Positions 36,841-49,971 of a stretch of 64,000 nucleotides of DNA are shown here, piece after piece. A program made the translations under genes and the position numbers. Every line of letters starts with the position of its first letter. Within the stretch, counting starts at the first letter, position 1. Under the pieces are notes generated by a model that was given only the letters and a program-made list of their open reading frames with translations, was not told the origin of the DNA and ran no database searches. Where the stretch lies: NCBI GenBank assembly GCA_028023455.1, contig JAQFVV010006199.1:8260972-8324971 (forward strand), in the 5' to 3' direction. This stretch comes from Epiperipatus broadwayi (lineage: Eukaryota > Onychophora > Udeonychophora > Euonychophora > Peripatidae).

Positions 36841-39800
36841 TGATTGATTGTTACTCTGTAAAAATTGTAAATATGCATAATATTTTTTTATCTATCATAT
36901 ATATATATATATATTATTTAATGAAATTTATCTTTAAGAAATATTATTTTATTATTTTTTGAAAACTTTTAAATAGAGGAAGATATTGATTTTAATGATA
37001 AATACCATACAAAAATTGCTTCTCATTTAAAATCCTGATTGCTAAAAAGCCTTGTGTAATGGGAATTCAAGACAGAAACTGCTGCTTATTATCAGAGCAC
37101 ATTTTACTTATTTTGATCTGATCATTTTATATGGGTTTTTATTATTGTTATACAGATAAATTTTATGTTTTTTTCTTACCACTTAAGTTTTAAAGTGCTT
37201 AATCTATTGCCAAAATTATTTAGCAATGTCTTAGGGATATCAACTGCAGTCAGCTAAATCAAAATCTGAAAAGGTAGATGACTTTGTAATTTATTTTATC
37301 ATTGTTTTTATGTGTTTTATAAACAGTTTCTTCTTTTAATAAATATCTTTAATTTATTGTTTATTTTTACAAATCCAATACTTGTTTCTTTTTTTCCGAA
37401 AAGATTTTAAAAAAATATATATTTTTTTAATTTAACGAAAATCTAAAAATCAGCTTTGAATTAACAAACTGCTATACAAAATTATTACTATATTTTCAAA
37501 TTATAAATCCTATTCCTTCATGCAAGAAGAATCAGTAATATAACTTATAAGCGTACATAAATCACTGATATTTAAATGCCTGAAATTATGTCAAATGGTA
37601 AATTTCAATAGATATTTAAAAAGACCATTGATCATTTCATAATTTCAAGTTCCAAATAAATACAATACTGTAGTGAAAAAATAACTTAATTTAAAATATC
37701 AAAATTTTCTGAATTCTGTGTATGTACATATATACCAGGTCTCTTGACATAGTTCTTGAACTGTTAATATAAATTATTGATGCCATGATGCAACAAGATT
37801 GTTCTGATAGCATTTCATGGCTGTTCCTTTCATATATCATGCAACACTATTACTTAATCACTGATCTGTGTTTCTTAAGAAAACCCATTGGTTGATTTTT
37901 TGAAATTTCATTTATAAAAATGTCTGGCATTTATAATAGTCAAATTTTCTATTAATCTAGGAAAACTTTTGAAATATTAAAAGTATTTAGGTGATGAATC
38001 GATAAATTAGCAAACAGATTAGAGTAGAAGATTCAAAAATAACCAAATTTTAATTTACAATAATGAAATACTACTAGTTAAGGAGATAAGAAAACATGTG
38101 GTGGATTCTAATGAGTTCATATCTCATTTTAAAATAACCATAGTCAATTTTCTATTGGAAAAAATACTGTAAGATATGTTTTAAGATAATAAAGGATAAG
38201 TATGGCTAAACAAACTTTAAATAAATGCACTAAAGTTTTATTTGAGAAATTCAGAAATATTTTGAAGTTATATTTATATAAAGTTATTAAGTAAGATATT
38301 TATTTTATGTAGCGCTATGTTTTATAAACTTTAATATTACTAATTTAGCCATTAAGCTAATGCACATGCATTTTGTGGATTTTTAAACTATAAATGAATA
38401 CTTTCACTTTCCAAACACAAGATAAAGTCTTTGTGAAAAGATAGAATGAATCCATCTATCTTTTCAACCCAAACATTTATGTATGGGCAAATCTTAAGCA
38501 TTTGGAAATGAGAGTGTGAAGATGTTAAGCGATCACTTTAAATTACTTTTACTATGCCTGAATGAATGACACTTGCGTGCAGTAGTTGTAAGTACTGAAC
38601 AATAGTGATTATGAATAGTGGTAGTTTGCTGTATTTCAGCAAGTTATAATGCCACTAATGATTTCTAAACACATTTTTTTAATATATAATTTTACATTAT
38701 AAACTTTAATAATGAATTGGAATACTTAGCTCTTCATTATATTAATAAAATGCATTTTCTCATTCTAAAGTATTATATTCAGCTTATCAATGTCTTGTCT
38801 AATGTATTTAAGAAATATTAATTTTATTGTCTTGTCTAATGTATTTAAGAAATATTAATTTTATTTTACACCATTCTGCTGTAATCTTTAAAATTTTATA
38901 TAATAATGAATTTAATGCATAATTAAAATTTATGAAGTAATGAAATTGGAATTAGTGTACCGAATATTTTTATTTTAACTGTAAACATATATAGGGGACT
39001 ATATGGAGTTTAAATGCAGCTTCTAGTTTTGTGATTTTAGCATATTCAAACTATTAAAAATAATATATCTGTAGCCTTAATTTTATTATTTTTAACTTCA
39101 TTTGTAGTATTGCATGTTTAAAGCTATTAAAGGCTTTTTAAGAACATTTTTCCATTGTTTACCATTACATATTAATTGATTAAATATTAAAAATTATTGT
39201 AGGATTGTGTAAAATGAAATTTTTTTAAAAAATTTACTTCTTAGAAAAGATGTTGGTATTCATTGCATGTTTTATTTATTATTATCTAACTTTTATACTT
39301 ACAACATAATAAGAAATAGATCAATTTTTATTTTCTCAAATATCAAAGTATCACTGTTTTTAAAAAATTTTCAGAGCAGTCATTTTGAAAATATCATTAA
39401 TGTTATAAGCAGGGATTATATTCAAATGTGAGAAAAAGTTTGTACTGCTATTAGTTAATTCATTAATAAATATTACTAAATTTATTAGTAAATAAATCAT
39501 TATTTTTTACTATCTTACTTCCTTCAGTCACTTAGACTAATTGTGACAATGGATTGTGTTTGTGAAACCACATTCCCATTCTTTAATCACATGCATAGCA
39601 TGTTTCCAATTTTTTCTTTGTTTTGTAATACTAACTCTATAATTGTATTGTAATAATTTTGTACATTAATATAAATGTTTATTGCATGAAACAAAAATTT
39701 CAAAATACTTATTATTCAAATCCTTAAATGTATTTTCAATGCAGAACACCTTTTTCAAAATTCAAACATTTTCCGAATTTTATTTTTGTATCTTTTTTCT

Positions 39801-40590
39801 TCACTTCTTTTGAAATTAAAATAGTTGTTATACCTGGCTGATAATGGTAATAATGTATGTATATATGTTTAATAATACCTTTATGCTATATAATATAAGA
39901 TATAAAGATCAAATGTATGAATAAAATGTGTTGCATTGTGGTATCACTTGTACTACTAATATAGCTAATAAAATTTGGGTAAGCTGAAGTCATTTTCCCA
40001 TAGTGATGTCAGTTTCTCTACAATGTTATTACACTATGTTTAAAATCATATCAAATAACGTTAATTCTAATTTTATTTTATATATTTTTACTATTGTATA
40101 ATTATAGCCATTATGAGGTTTCTAATTACATATATTCCAGCCAAGCATAGAACATCAATGTATGAACGTATATGTTTATGTAATATGAAACTGAAAAATT
40201 TAATTATCTTTAAAAACTTAAAAATAATAATTATATTCATACTTTTATTGTATTTTATTGTCAAAATAGAAGTGATTGGATTATATGATGATACTAGGAG
40301 CAGAAAAAAATAATTCTATCTCCTCAAAACTTTTTATAGTAATTTTATGAAAAATAAAAGGAGTAAAAAGAACTGGCGGTTATTTAAATCATATGGATTT
40401 GTATCAGAATAAATATAATCTATGTCAAGTTGAGGGGGAAAAGTAAAACTAAAGATAGTCTTAAATTGATTTTCAAAAAAAAAAATAGAAAGAGAAAATA
40501 AAAACTGATAGTAATAATGAATTAGAGAGTAAAAATTTTTGAATATTTTTAACAAAGCATTAATATTGATAGAAAAATAATATAAGAAAT
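36841..40590. other. AT-rich sequence; one 38-bp tandem duplication
   Basis: Two 38-bp units (TGTCTTGTCTAATGTATTTA and on) sit at 38791-38828 and 38829-38866 and are essentially identical. An (AT)n tract lies near 36898. Open frames near 40.1-40.5 kb lack motifs. Confidence 0.5.
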
Positions 40591-41060
40591 CGGTAGAATA
40601 AAACTTGACTACAGAGCATTTGATAGATATGAGTTAATATTAAAAGAAAATGTCTATGTGCTTGAAAATAAAAATACAAACCGTAATACATTATTTTTAT
40701 TAATGATTATTTATATAAATGAACATAGCTAAGAACTGTTGATATATATATTAAAGTTAACAAGGAGGAATTGAAAGAATAATACATGAATGAGAGAACA
40801 CACATCATTGGGATAATTAAGAAATGTTAGTACAAATGTGCTAGAAGAGATAGTCATAAATAAACATATGAATTTCTGAACTGAATTCCAAAAAATTTAA
40901 GAAATTTTATTTGAGATTAATGGATAAGTATATTTGTTGGTGTTGAATGTGGAATAACTATGAACAGGAATAACTGGATTAAACTTTGAGAAATATTCAT
41001 TTCACAGCACATAATTTATATCTGAAAATGGTAAGGCTGATACAATAACAGTTATGATTT
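40590..41060 (+). mobile_element. RTE-like LINE scrap (C-terminal part)
   Basis: Translation gives EIGRIKLDYRAFDRYELILK and NVYVLENK, matching the block before the RTE C-terminus. Later comes ARRDSHK then YEFLN.IPKNLRNF, the counterpart of RRDDNRWTIEILNYIPRD in the 10-12.8 kb copy. Heavily decayed and truncated at both ends. Confidence 0.5.
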
Positions 41061-41835
41061 GCTAAATACTTTCTGCTCTAAATTATTAATTGAAAAAATA
41101 ATAAAACAATAAAAAACATTCTAACTTTGTGATATGAAATAAATTAATAATGTAATAGAGAGATTTTAGAGCCATAGTATACTTAGAGAAGGAAAACTTT
41201 AAATATTTTATAATTATAAGTAATGTCATTACTATTAAAAGTTAGCATGATAAGCTCAGTAGATTAAAAGAATGAATTTGGGATGAATTGTCTTATTCTT
41301 TTATAATGGCAAAAGCAAGAAAAAGTTTTATTATATATCTTTGAAAATAAAATTTTTGATCATTATTTAGGTGAAAAATCAATTCTTTAATACGGAACTA
41401 TTAATAGTAGCAACAGTTAAAGTGACACATTTTTAATGATATTTTTGCTATTATTCTCAAAGCCAATTTCAATCCATTGATAGAGAAACAGCTTTCTTGA
41501 GGGATAGGAGAAAATTTAATTTTTCATTCTAAGGTAGATTTTAAGGCATTTGTCCTTTGTTAATCATATTAAAATGATAATTAAAGACATTTTGCCAATG
41601 CTGAATTTATTCTGATAACTCTCATCAATGTCTTTTTTTGACAGGCAGTTGTTCATTAATATCAATGTTTCCACTACTGTGGTTTTAAGAACCGTTTTTC
41701 TCTTATGTGGCGTATTATTGCTCTGAGATAGGAGAACATATACAGTTAAACTAATATTAATTTAGTTCTCATTGTAATATGAGACTTCCATCTTAACTAG
41801 TCTGAGATTTTTTAAAATTTTTATTATTTGACTTT
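41061..41835. other. AT-rich sequence without recognisable gene
   Basis: No supported feature seen. Confidence 0.45.
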
Positions 41836-43306
41836 TTTATTTATTTATTAAGGAAAATACATACAATTACAGCATGAATCTTTTAGTTTTTAATTACTAC
41901 TAATTGTTCATTAATAGCAGGAGGCTCATTATCTAGTGGTAAAATTTGCACCCAAGTATCAACATAGAGATGCTCAGGCACTAGTAGGTGATCTCTGTTT
42001 CTTAGCCTATCTATAGTTTCTCTATACACTTTGGTTCCAGACTGTCCTGTCTATAGACAAGCCTATTTCTCACTAGTCACATGGCATATAGTAGAAATAT
42101 TGCCATTCTTTAGAGTTTCACTTATTGACGAGATGGTCTTATCAGAGATCATAACTCGTCATGATCTGCCTGATTCGTGCTAGATGAGAGCAATTAAAAA
42201 ATATGTTTGATCATTTCATCTTCAAAATTACATGTATTCAATCTGGAAAATCCTTTTCTGGTCACCAGAAAATGGTTAGTCAGAAGTGAGTTTAGATTAT
42301 ATTTGATTAAAAAATCAATGAACTTGGGCTCAAATCCCCATCGTTTTGATTTTCTGATTAGCATTTTTGTTGTAAATTTGAGCTCAGCAATCTCATATTT
42401 GCAGGATTCTCATAATTGTAGATTTCCAAGTAAGGGTTCTTGGCTTCTATGATTCTTTTTGTAACTTTGAAAGACTGGTTTACATGTGCTAACAGTTCTG
42501 ATGCCCATTTACTTGGTATGGGTGGAGGCTTATCGGTAAGTTCCACATCTTCTTTGGACAGTTGCTTAGATGTCTGCATGCATTGCTTTAAGAACTCTTA
42601 ATGCCATTTGTATGTAGAACACACTGACATTATCAAGACCAAGCCCATTTAGGTCCCTCAGTCTCTGCACTCTAGCTAGGCTGATGAATATGCTCTTCCA
42701 CATTATACTGGTGCAGATCGAGTTGATCACATTTTGAAAGGACTTAGTAGGTTTAAGAATTTGCATGTAATAATTGATGCATGGAATTACCATCATGTTG
42801 ATCAGTGTCGCCTTTCCAGGAAGTAACAGGGAGATCATAGATAGAACACTTGTTATTTTCTTGGCTTTTTCTATTATATTTGTTTGGAGTACCCTCCTCA
42901 TTGCCATTCTGAACACAGCCATGGGGAAACCAAGAAAACATTGTGGTTTTCACATATATCTTGATGGAACCATAGATCAATTGCTGATCTTCCAGACTGC
43001 ATATTTATCAGGGTTGATCATTAGTCCATATTTCCTGGTATATCTGTCCAGTAGTTGGTATAGTTGTGGCAGACATTTGTGAGACGGGAGGAAAATGGTG
43101 ATGTCATCCACATAGGAAATGTGGTGGACTTCCTCCCTCAGTGCACCAGGACATACACCACTGGTATATGTTTTCTATCTCCATTAGCAGGGGGTTAACA
43201 TAGGAAATGAAGCACAAGGTGCTAAGCAGAGTCCCCTGGAGTATTGACAGATGAGGTTTGAACCCTGGGGCCAGAGAGCCATCTAAAGATGCATAAACTG
43301 GCCTGT

Positions 43307-43750
43307 TTATATGTACACCATAGGAACCCCATAGTGCTCAAGCAGTGAAAACAGCTGGGTCAGCACGACAGAGTCAAAGGCTGCCATGAAGTCTACCTGG
43401 AATGCAATGGGCCCAGATACTTTCTTCACTCTCACACGTTCCACCAATAAAGCAAATCTCCTTAGTGCCTCAATGGTGGATGAGCCCTTGCAGGCAAATT
43501 GATGTAATGAAATCTTACTCAGCAACCATTGCTGTATCTTGTCCTTGATCAATGATTCTATAGTTTTTATTAGCAGAGGCATCATAGATATTGGTCTGAT
43601 GTTAGATAAAGGTGACAGATTTAACAGTTTCTTGTCAAATAGTACAAGAGCAATGGGGTACAGGTCAGGGATGCTTTGAAAATCCCCGGCCAGCACATCA
43701 ATGACTTGACAGACTATTGTAACAGTGAACTTGCTTAAATGTAATAGCAC
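43307..43750 (-). pseudogene. LINE reverse transcriptase, N-terminal half (open stretch)
   Basis: This 147-codon frame runs from the region before RT motif 1 to the first catalytic block. It includes ALVLFDKKLLNLSPLSNIRP, ISMMPLLIKTIESLIKDKIQ, HQFACKGSSTIEALRRFALL and IAFQVDFMAAFDSVVLTQLF. The Asp of FQVDF is the first of the three RT carboxylates. The other two lie in the next open segment (YVDD at about 43105-43115), reached by a frameshift near 43300. The apparent Met is internal to ORF2. It makes cDNA from the element's own RNA when intact; here it is a fragment. Confidence 0.75.
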
Positions 43751-44105
43751 AAATCATGGGATTCCCTGTAAACCCAGATGTACATGCTCAGGATGAGATC
43801 GCAGACAGTGTAGAATTTGCTGCTCAGTAATCTCATGCACTTCATTTGTGGGATCTTTCAGCCAAATGTCTTCAATCTCGAACCTGTGATTTTGTAGTCT
43901 TTAAAATGTTTCATGTATTTTGTTTAACATTGCACTTTCTACATGGTCATCAATAGTTATCATTGAGGGTCTTGGCCTTTTTTTTGCACCAATCGCCCAT
44001 CTCAGGTAGATTCGCATCCAGTTGTGTTGCTTTGGTAGATAGATCTTGGCTCTTTTGATCATGATGTAATTTGCCAGCATCTTTTGCCTATTCCTGTACT
44101 GTTTC

Positions 44106-44612
44106 TTAAGGCTGAGGATTTTCCCTGCCCCATTCTCTGTGGATATTAAATTCAGTGATCCTCTCTGCTATTAGGTTCAGCTCCTTGAGCAGTCTTATGG
44201 GCCCTTTGGTTCTCCTAGTGAAGTTGATGACAAGAGAACTCAAGATTCCCACAAATGCAGACCATGCATGTAGCAGTACCAAGGACATGAGCTGAATCTT
44301 GTTGAAGAGGATATTTGCCTCAGAGAATAACCATTCGGACATATTTTCTTTGGTTAATAATCTGATCATCTTTGTATATAGCGAGGGACACAGTGACAGA
44401 TGGTCTAGTTGGAGGGAAATTAACATGACTAAATGGTCTGAATACGGCACCAATTGTAGTTCAGCATGTAGTTTATGAAATATTTCTGGACAGTAAAAAA
44501 GCAGGTCGATTAATGTTTTGGACCGTCGTGTAGAAGGAGTAGGCATCTTCTGGGAAGATTTAAATCTGAGATTGTGTGTTTTTTGCAGTATAGTATAGGG
44601 ATGGATCCACAA
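44106..44612 (-). pseudogene. LINE endonuclease C-terminus and linker (open stretch)
   Basis: This 168-codon frame starts within an APE endonuclease. TPSTRRSKTLIDLLFYC corresponds to the conserved S-x-IDLxF block and YSDHLVMLISL to the SDH catalytic motif with Asp/His retained. The remaining ~100 residues are a helical linker toward the RT. The upstream two thirds of the endonuclease, including the GDFN block, are missing because the copy is 5' truncated. Confidence 0.7.
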
Positions 44613-44934
44613 AATAAAGATTCTTGTACTGAAATAATTGTTTCTTAATCACTCTTAGATAATTAATTACTTGATTACCATTTACCAAGAACTTTTGCTC
44701 TTAATAAGTTAATCTACTACTAAACAATTTTAATTCTTTCTTATAAATTTTATGGGTGCTTTTTTTCTTTCAGACTACTCTGTGGAATATTTGCAATCAC
44801 TATATTATCTTATTATTTAAAATTCAAATTTTACAATTACATATTAAAAATTAATTTATAATTGTGATAAATTGGTCATCTCTCTGCACTAACTCTAATA
44901 TTTTAGAAATAAGTTTTAGCTTAAAGGCAAGTTG

Positions 44935-45587
44935 AATAACTTGATTAGAGAACATTATATGCAAGCTATAAAAAATATCATTTGATCGCCATTTATGGAT
45001 AATTAATCTTTGCTTGCCTTATTTTTAATACAGTTTATTACAGCATCAAATCATTTCAAATATTATACTTTAATAAGTATAATTTCAGATATTATTATGC
45101 GTATTAATAGAGTAAATGACTTAGTTGAAGATTATGCTGCAATTTTAAAATTGAGTTTCTAAAATTGATTATCTTAGGAAGTTGTTACAGATAATGAAAA
45201 ATTACCATGAATGACGATCATCTATTATTGTTTGGTCATAATACTCGATTGCCTAATTTAGAATAACTTGATTAGAGAACATTATAAGCAAGCTATAAAA
45301 AATATCACTTGATCGTCATTGATGGATAATTAATCTTTGCTTGCCTTATTTTTAATACAGCTTATTACAGCATCAAATCATTTCAAATATTATACTTTAA
45401 TAAGTATAATTTCAGATATTATTATGCGCATTAATAGAGTAAATGACTTAGTTGAAGATTATGTTGCAATTTTAAAATTGAGATTCTAAAATTTATTATC
45501 TTAGGAAGTTGTTACAGATAATGAAAAATTACCATGAATGACGATCATCTATTATGTTTGGTCATAATACTCGATTGCCTAATTTAC
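44935..45587 (+). repeat. 327-bp tandem duplication (two copies)
   Basis: Copy one (44935-45261) and copy two (45262-45587) are about 96-97% identical, each from AATAACTTGATTAGAGAACA to ATACTCGATTGCCTAATTTA. No coding capacity in either. It could be a monomer of a satellite family or a local duplication; no third copy is present in the window. Confidence 0.92.
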
Positions 45588-46600
45588 CCCAATCTATCTT
45601 TAGACAAATCGTTAAAATACATTAATCTAAAAGTAAGAAAGGAAAAAAAAAACTGTTACAATTAACATTGAATGTTTTGTGAAAATGTGATTAATAAATT
45701 TAAAAATATCGTAGATTTAATAAATGTAAAAGTCATAAAAGCTGTGACTGAAACTTTTGTTGAGATAGTTTTCGTCTTGCCTTTTATTTAAAAGTGGCTT
45801 AAATTTGTTGTCATGGAAAAACTCCATCAAATTGCTCTTTTATTATAGTTGCTAAGTATCTTTTATCACTTTTATAGAAAACATTGTTAAATCTTACCAC
45901 TTAAATATGTAATTATTGTATATTAAATTATAATGAATTATAGAACAACATTTAATAACTAAATAATATTTTGGGTAACTAAACTTGTTTTTAAGTTTTA
46001 AATCATGTTTTGAAAATTATTTTGACTTTGTATTAAACTTTTGATTTTACTAATTTTAAATACCTGTGTATTTTTTATTTTTATGAATTAAGTATTTATA
46101 TAATGTTAGACACCTATTATTAAACCATTTATTATAAACATTTTTAGATTGAATGTTTGCTATGGTAATTAATGATTTAAAGATTATGGCTGTTATAATG
46201 AAGCTCAAAAATTATTTATTTGTATTAAAGGATGAGGGCAATTATTGTCATCCAAATAGTTCTCATTAATTATACAGGATTAATAATCAATGCCATATTA
46301 AAATTTCCAAACAATATATATATAGTATACAATATTGTTGCTAAGAAGCAGTAAACACTAATATGTTTAACCATTAATTCCATTAGTAAATGTTCAGTAT
46401 ATTGCTATAAGATACTTAATACTTTTTGCAATTGCATTTTTACCACTACAGACATAATTCATTAATTATGATGCTTAAGGTTTGTCTACAAAATCTATCT
46501 TAATAGTTTCAGATAATTTGACGCTACAAAATCACAGTGATGTGGCTTGCTGATAATCAGTGAGACTTTGCATCTTGCTATAAAACAAGCTGATGCTGGG
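45588..46600. other. AT-rich sequence without recognisable gene
   Basis: No supported feature seen. Confidence 0.45.
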
Positions 46601-46609
46601 TAATTCAAG

Positions 46610-46830
46610 GAAAATTGAAAGTTATATTTATACAACTCTATGATTTGAATCTATTAGAATATCCTTGGAATAACTTATGCTATCATACCAGAATATTCAA
46701 ACTCTCAAAAATGATTGTAGCATTACAGGGCAAATTAAAGCCTATTTCTTCTATTGTCTACAAAATCTAATGGAAAACATCTATAGAAATCTTAATAAAT
46801 ATATACAGACTAAAAGTGGGACAATATAAT
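46610..46830 (+). pseudogene. Possible Tc1-like transposase C-terminal scrap
   Basis: A frame reads LYDLNLLEYPWNNLCYHTRI, resembling the SPDLNPIEHxWxxLKRRV block of Tc1/mariner transposases. About 30 residues later comes WKTSIEILINI and LKVGQY, where Tc1 proteins have a SMPRRxxxVIxxxGGxTxY end. The spacing fits, but identity is low and other catalytic blocks are absent. Confidence 0.25.
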
Positions 46831-47624
46831 ATACTTCTGCAAATGATACTTGTTGCTAATAATATATATATATCCAGTGTTTTATTTTTAGTTTCTAGGA
46901 CTCCTATTATTAATTGTTTATTTGGACTGGAAAAGACATCAAATAAATTATCAGATAATGTATATTATGATTATATGCCCTGTATACTGTAGCAAAATAA
47001 TAGAATGAGGACTTTATTGCTAAAGGTTTTTAAGATCAAGGCTTTACCTGTTAATCTTACACATAAACATTATGTGGGCTGATCAACTAACCATTTGATT
47101 ACTATTTATAAAGTTATATATATATATATAACTTGTCTTTCATTTTAAACATACTCTTGCAAGACACTGGAGAAAAAAAGTATTTTGTGGTTTTTAAATT
47201 GCATTTCAGTCAACAATATTTCTTTGAATAGTTCAATCTCTAATAGCTTTTTAAATGTCAAACACTATTGATTTGTATTTATTCACATGTGTAACCCATC
47301 TTTACATTATAAGTGAATATTCTTTAGAAGTAATTATCCACAATTATTTTTTAGTAAATTCATAAATGATTATTAATTATTTTTGGTTAAACCAAAACTT
47401 ATTACATTTTATTTAATATTAAATATACACTTAAATTTAATAAAGTTAAAGTACATCTATAATATTATATAGGGATTTGATAATATTCACCTTTTAACAT
47501 ATCTTTGCTTTCTATTGATAAACCAATTATCTAATCAACTCAGATTAACCTGGAATCTTTACCTCCTAATTAATAATATTTACATACCCATTTACTAATG
47601 ATCACTGAATAATTATCTAAATCT
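46831..47624. other. AT-rich sequence without recognisable gene
   Basis: TA microsatellites (near 46861 and 47117) and no coding signal. Confidence 0.45.
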
Positions 47625-49971
47625 TAGATCAGCAAACTTTTGAGGTGGAAGAGCAAACCTGTCCCTTACGACAATTAAAAAATTATTCAAGAGTTATAAA
47701 TATATTTTTACAAATAAAATAAAAAATTAAAATAATTTATTAAATTATAATGTTAATTATGTCTTTATTACATGAAGAAAAAAACAAAAAAATTGCTTTC
47801 ATTATTTTTAGTCCACATGAGCAATGAAGTTGCATTTTCTTGGAAAGTTTTTATATGTCCAGTTTATAACTAGTCCTTTTTATTTTAAGGCTTGATTTCA
47901 AGTTGGCATCAGAAATTTGGTTTCTCAATTTACATTTATTGAAATTCATGTTAGACAAAGATTGCCTACATATATGCAAATTTTTTTGACTCATGATATG
48001 AGTCCAGAAGACTATTAGTATTGAAAATTATTGTGTCTGCCTTCTATAGTCTGTCTTTGCTGTGAAATCAGATTGCATTTTTCTTTTTTCCAGTTCTTCT
48101 ATTTCAGTACCAAGATTTTCAAATTTGGAGCTCCATAAGTCTTTTCTTATTAAGTCCAGCAATTGTATTTCAAAATTACCTATGTTAATGTGAAATAGTG
48201 AAAATTTTTATTTTTTTACATTGGCATAAAGAGGATTTGTAATAAAAGATAGGATCATTTTATCATTTCTGAATTCCTGAAACCTTTGAAGAAAAATTAT
48301 TATTTTTTAAAATTGCTGTCTTGAAATAATTTTTGTTAATGAGGGCATTGTTTTTTTGGTAATACTGAGCCAAGTTTGGGAAATGAACTAAAACCTAACT
48401 CTAAAGCTCCAGTGAACAGAATCATTTTTTTTTCAAATGAAAAACTTCTTCACCTCTGAAAGAGTAGTATTTCCTTTGCCTAGTAATTTATTATTGAGCT
48501 GATTCAGTTGTGTTATAATATTTATTATAAAGTACAATTTGTGCAACCATTGATTTTTCTGTTCTGAATATGGAACACTCTTATTGTCAAGGAATAGTTT
48601 AATTTTATTTGTGCAAGATGCAAAATTATCTTAACACATCACTTCTGGGAAGCCATTGAACCCTTTTTCGATCAGAGAAGATTGCATATTCTCTATTTCA
48701 TTTAACAATTCTTTAAATTGTTAATTCTTAACTTATCTTGTTGCAATAAAATTGGCAATCTTAATTACCCAATTCCATAATTTTATTGATTTCTTCTGGA
48801 AAGATTTGTTCACAAAATGCTTCTTGGTGGAGTATACCATGGAAAGTAATCACTTGGTCATCATTTTTTCCTTTTAAAACTGAAACAAAAGCCTTTTTGT
48901 TGTGTCATACTTTTTTGCACCATCAGTTGTAACTGACACAATTTTATTGAGTAAAATGATTTTTTTTCATGCATTCAAGGATGGCATTTGCTGTTTTCTC
49001 TCCATATGTTTGACCCTTGAATGGCAATAATCTCAAAAAAATTCTTTCCTGGACCTTTATATGATATACACTACACAAAAAGGGGAAACTGTGCTGAATC
49101 CTGAATGTTGTAAGACTCATCTACTACAATTGATAAAAGTGAAGCTAATTTAGAATCTTTGACTGATTGGAAGATAATATATTTTATTTATAGTCTGCCT
49201 TTTTTTGAAATCATGAATGTTTTTTCTCTCTTAGAAATCTTCAGATTCACTGTGAAGCTTGCAATATTAACATTATTGGCAGAATGTCTCCAATAATTGA
49301 ATATAGAATTTGATTTTTGAACATTTTTCTGAAGTTTTTCAATTGCTCTTTTTTCATGTCACTGACAAAATATTCTCAGGCAAGTGTGACACCGTTTGTT
49401 GTGAAGTGTCTCTACAAATTTGACTTTTCATTGTGCATCAGTTAATCTTGGCAAATGAGATAGATTGGAAGGCTATCTGAATTCAAGATAAACATCAATG
49501 ATTTAATTCATTTAATTTTATAGTCATGATGTTCATCTATTGTTTTTTTTTTTAATTGTTTTTTCATAGCCATGTTGAAAATCACCTTAAACAATGTATT
49601 TTATTTAACACATTATATCCACATTCACATCACTATACAAAAAATAACTATATGTTTCTTTCCTAGATTCCTGCTTTCCCATTTTGCCATTGCAAACATT
49701 GTCTTCCACAGTAAAGAGTGCTTGTGTGCTCGTTTATTAGTCATTTTGTTTAACTGCTTTGTTACTATTTGCTTAACCATCTCCATTACCTCTGTACACC
49801 CCCATCACACTCCCCCCTCAGCATCACTTTGTGCATCTTAGTGTCACAAAATTTTGTGTGAGATATAAAACAAATGAAATCATCATTATGTGATGAAATC
49901 TATGATAGTTTTATTTTCAATTTTAATTTTGCTTCAGATCCACATTGCTTATGAGCTGCAGTTCACCAACC
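47624..49971 (-). mobile_element. hAT transposon relic (ZBED5/GTF2IRD2-type transposase)
   Basis: The right end, on the minus strand, reads CAGGGGTTGGTGAACTGCAG. The left end CTTAGATCAGCAAACTTTTG is a decayed form of the same hAT-type terminus (CAGGGGTCAGCAAAC-like). Between them the minus strand encodes, through stops and shifts: LLSIVVDESYNIQDSAQFPL (first catalytic Asp region), KIVSVTTDGAKKYD (48911-48940, second Asp), QFKELLNEIENMQSSLIEKG, WLHKLYFIINIITQLNQLNN then KLLGKGN, and near the C-terminus NMNFNKCKLRNQISDANLK. These are the ordered blocks of transposases related to vertebrate ZBED5, FAM200 and GTF2IRD2 proteins. Not functional. A clear 8-bp target duplication is not preserved. Confidence 0.75.

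Larger units (their letters stand above)
41836..44625 (-). mobile_element. 5'-truncated LINE, comparatively well preserved
   Basis: Reading from 44612 down: the end of an APE endonuclease (TRRSKTLIDLLFYCPEI, then YSDHLVMLISLQ), a linker, and the RT (LNLSPLSNIRPISMMPLLIK, HQFACKGSSTIEALRRFALL, FQVDFMAAFDSV at about 43400-43365). Next are ILQGTLLSTLCFISYVNPLL (about 43240-43170) and HHISYVDDITIFLPSHK (about 43127-43077), with both catalytic Asp intact. The C-terminal region has LPGKATLINMMVIPCINYY and GLGLDNVSVFYIQMALR, then a C-x(7)-H-x(4)-C knuckle (about 42240-42200). The 3' end is A-rich (TTAATAAATAAATAAAAAAG, about 41855). Base composition is more balanced and stops are fewer than in the other LINEs, so it is probably younger. 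Truncation falls inside the endonuclease. The clade is unassigned. Confidence 0.8.
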
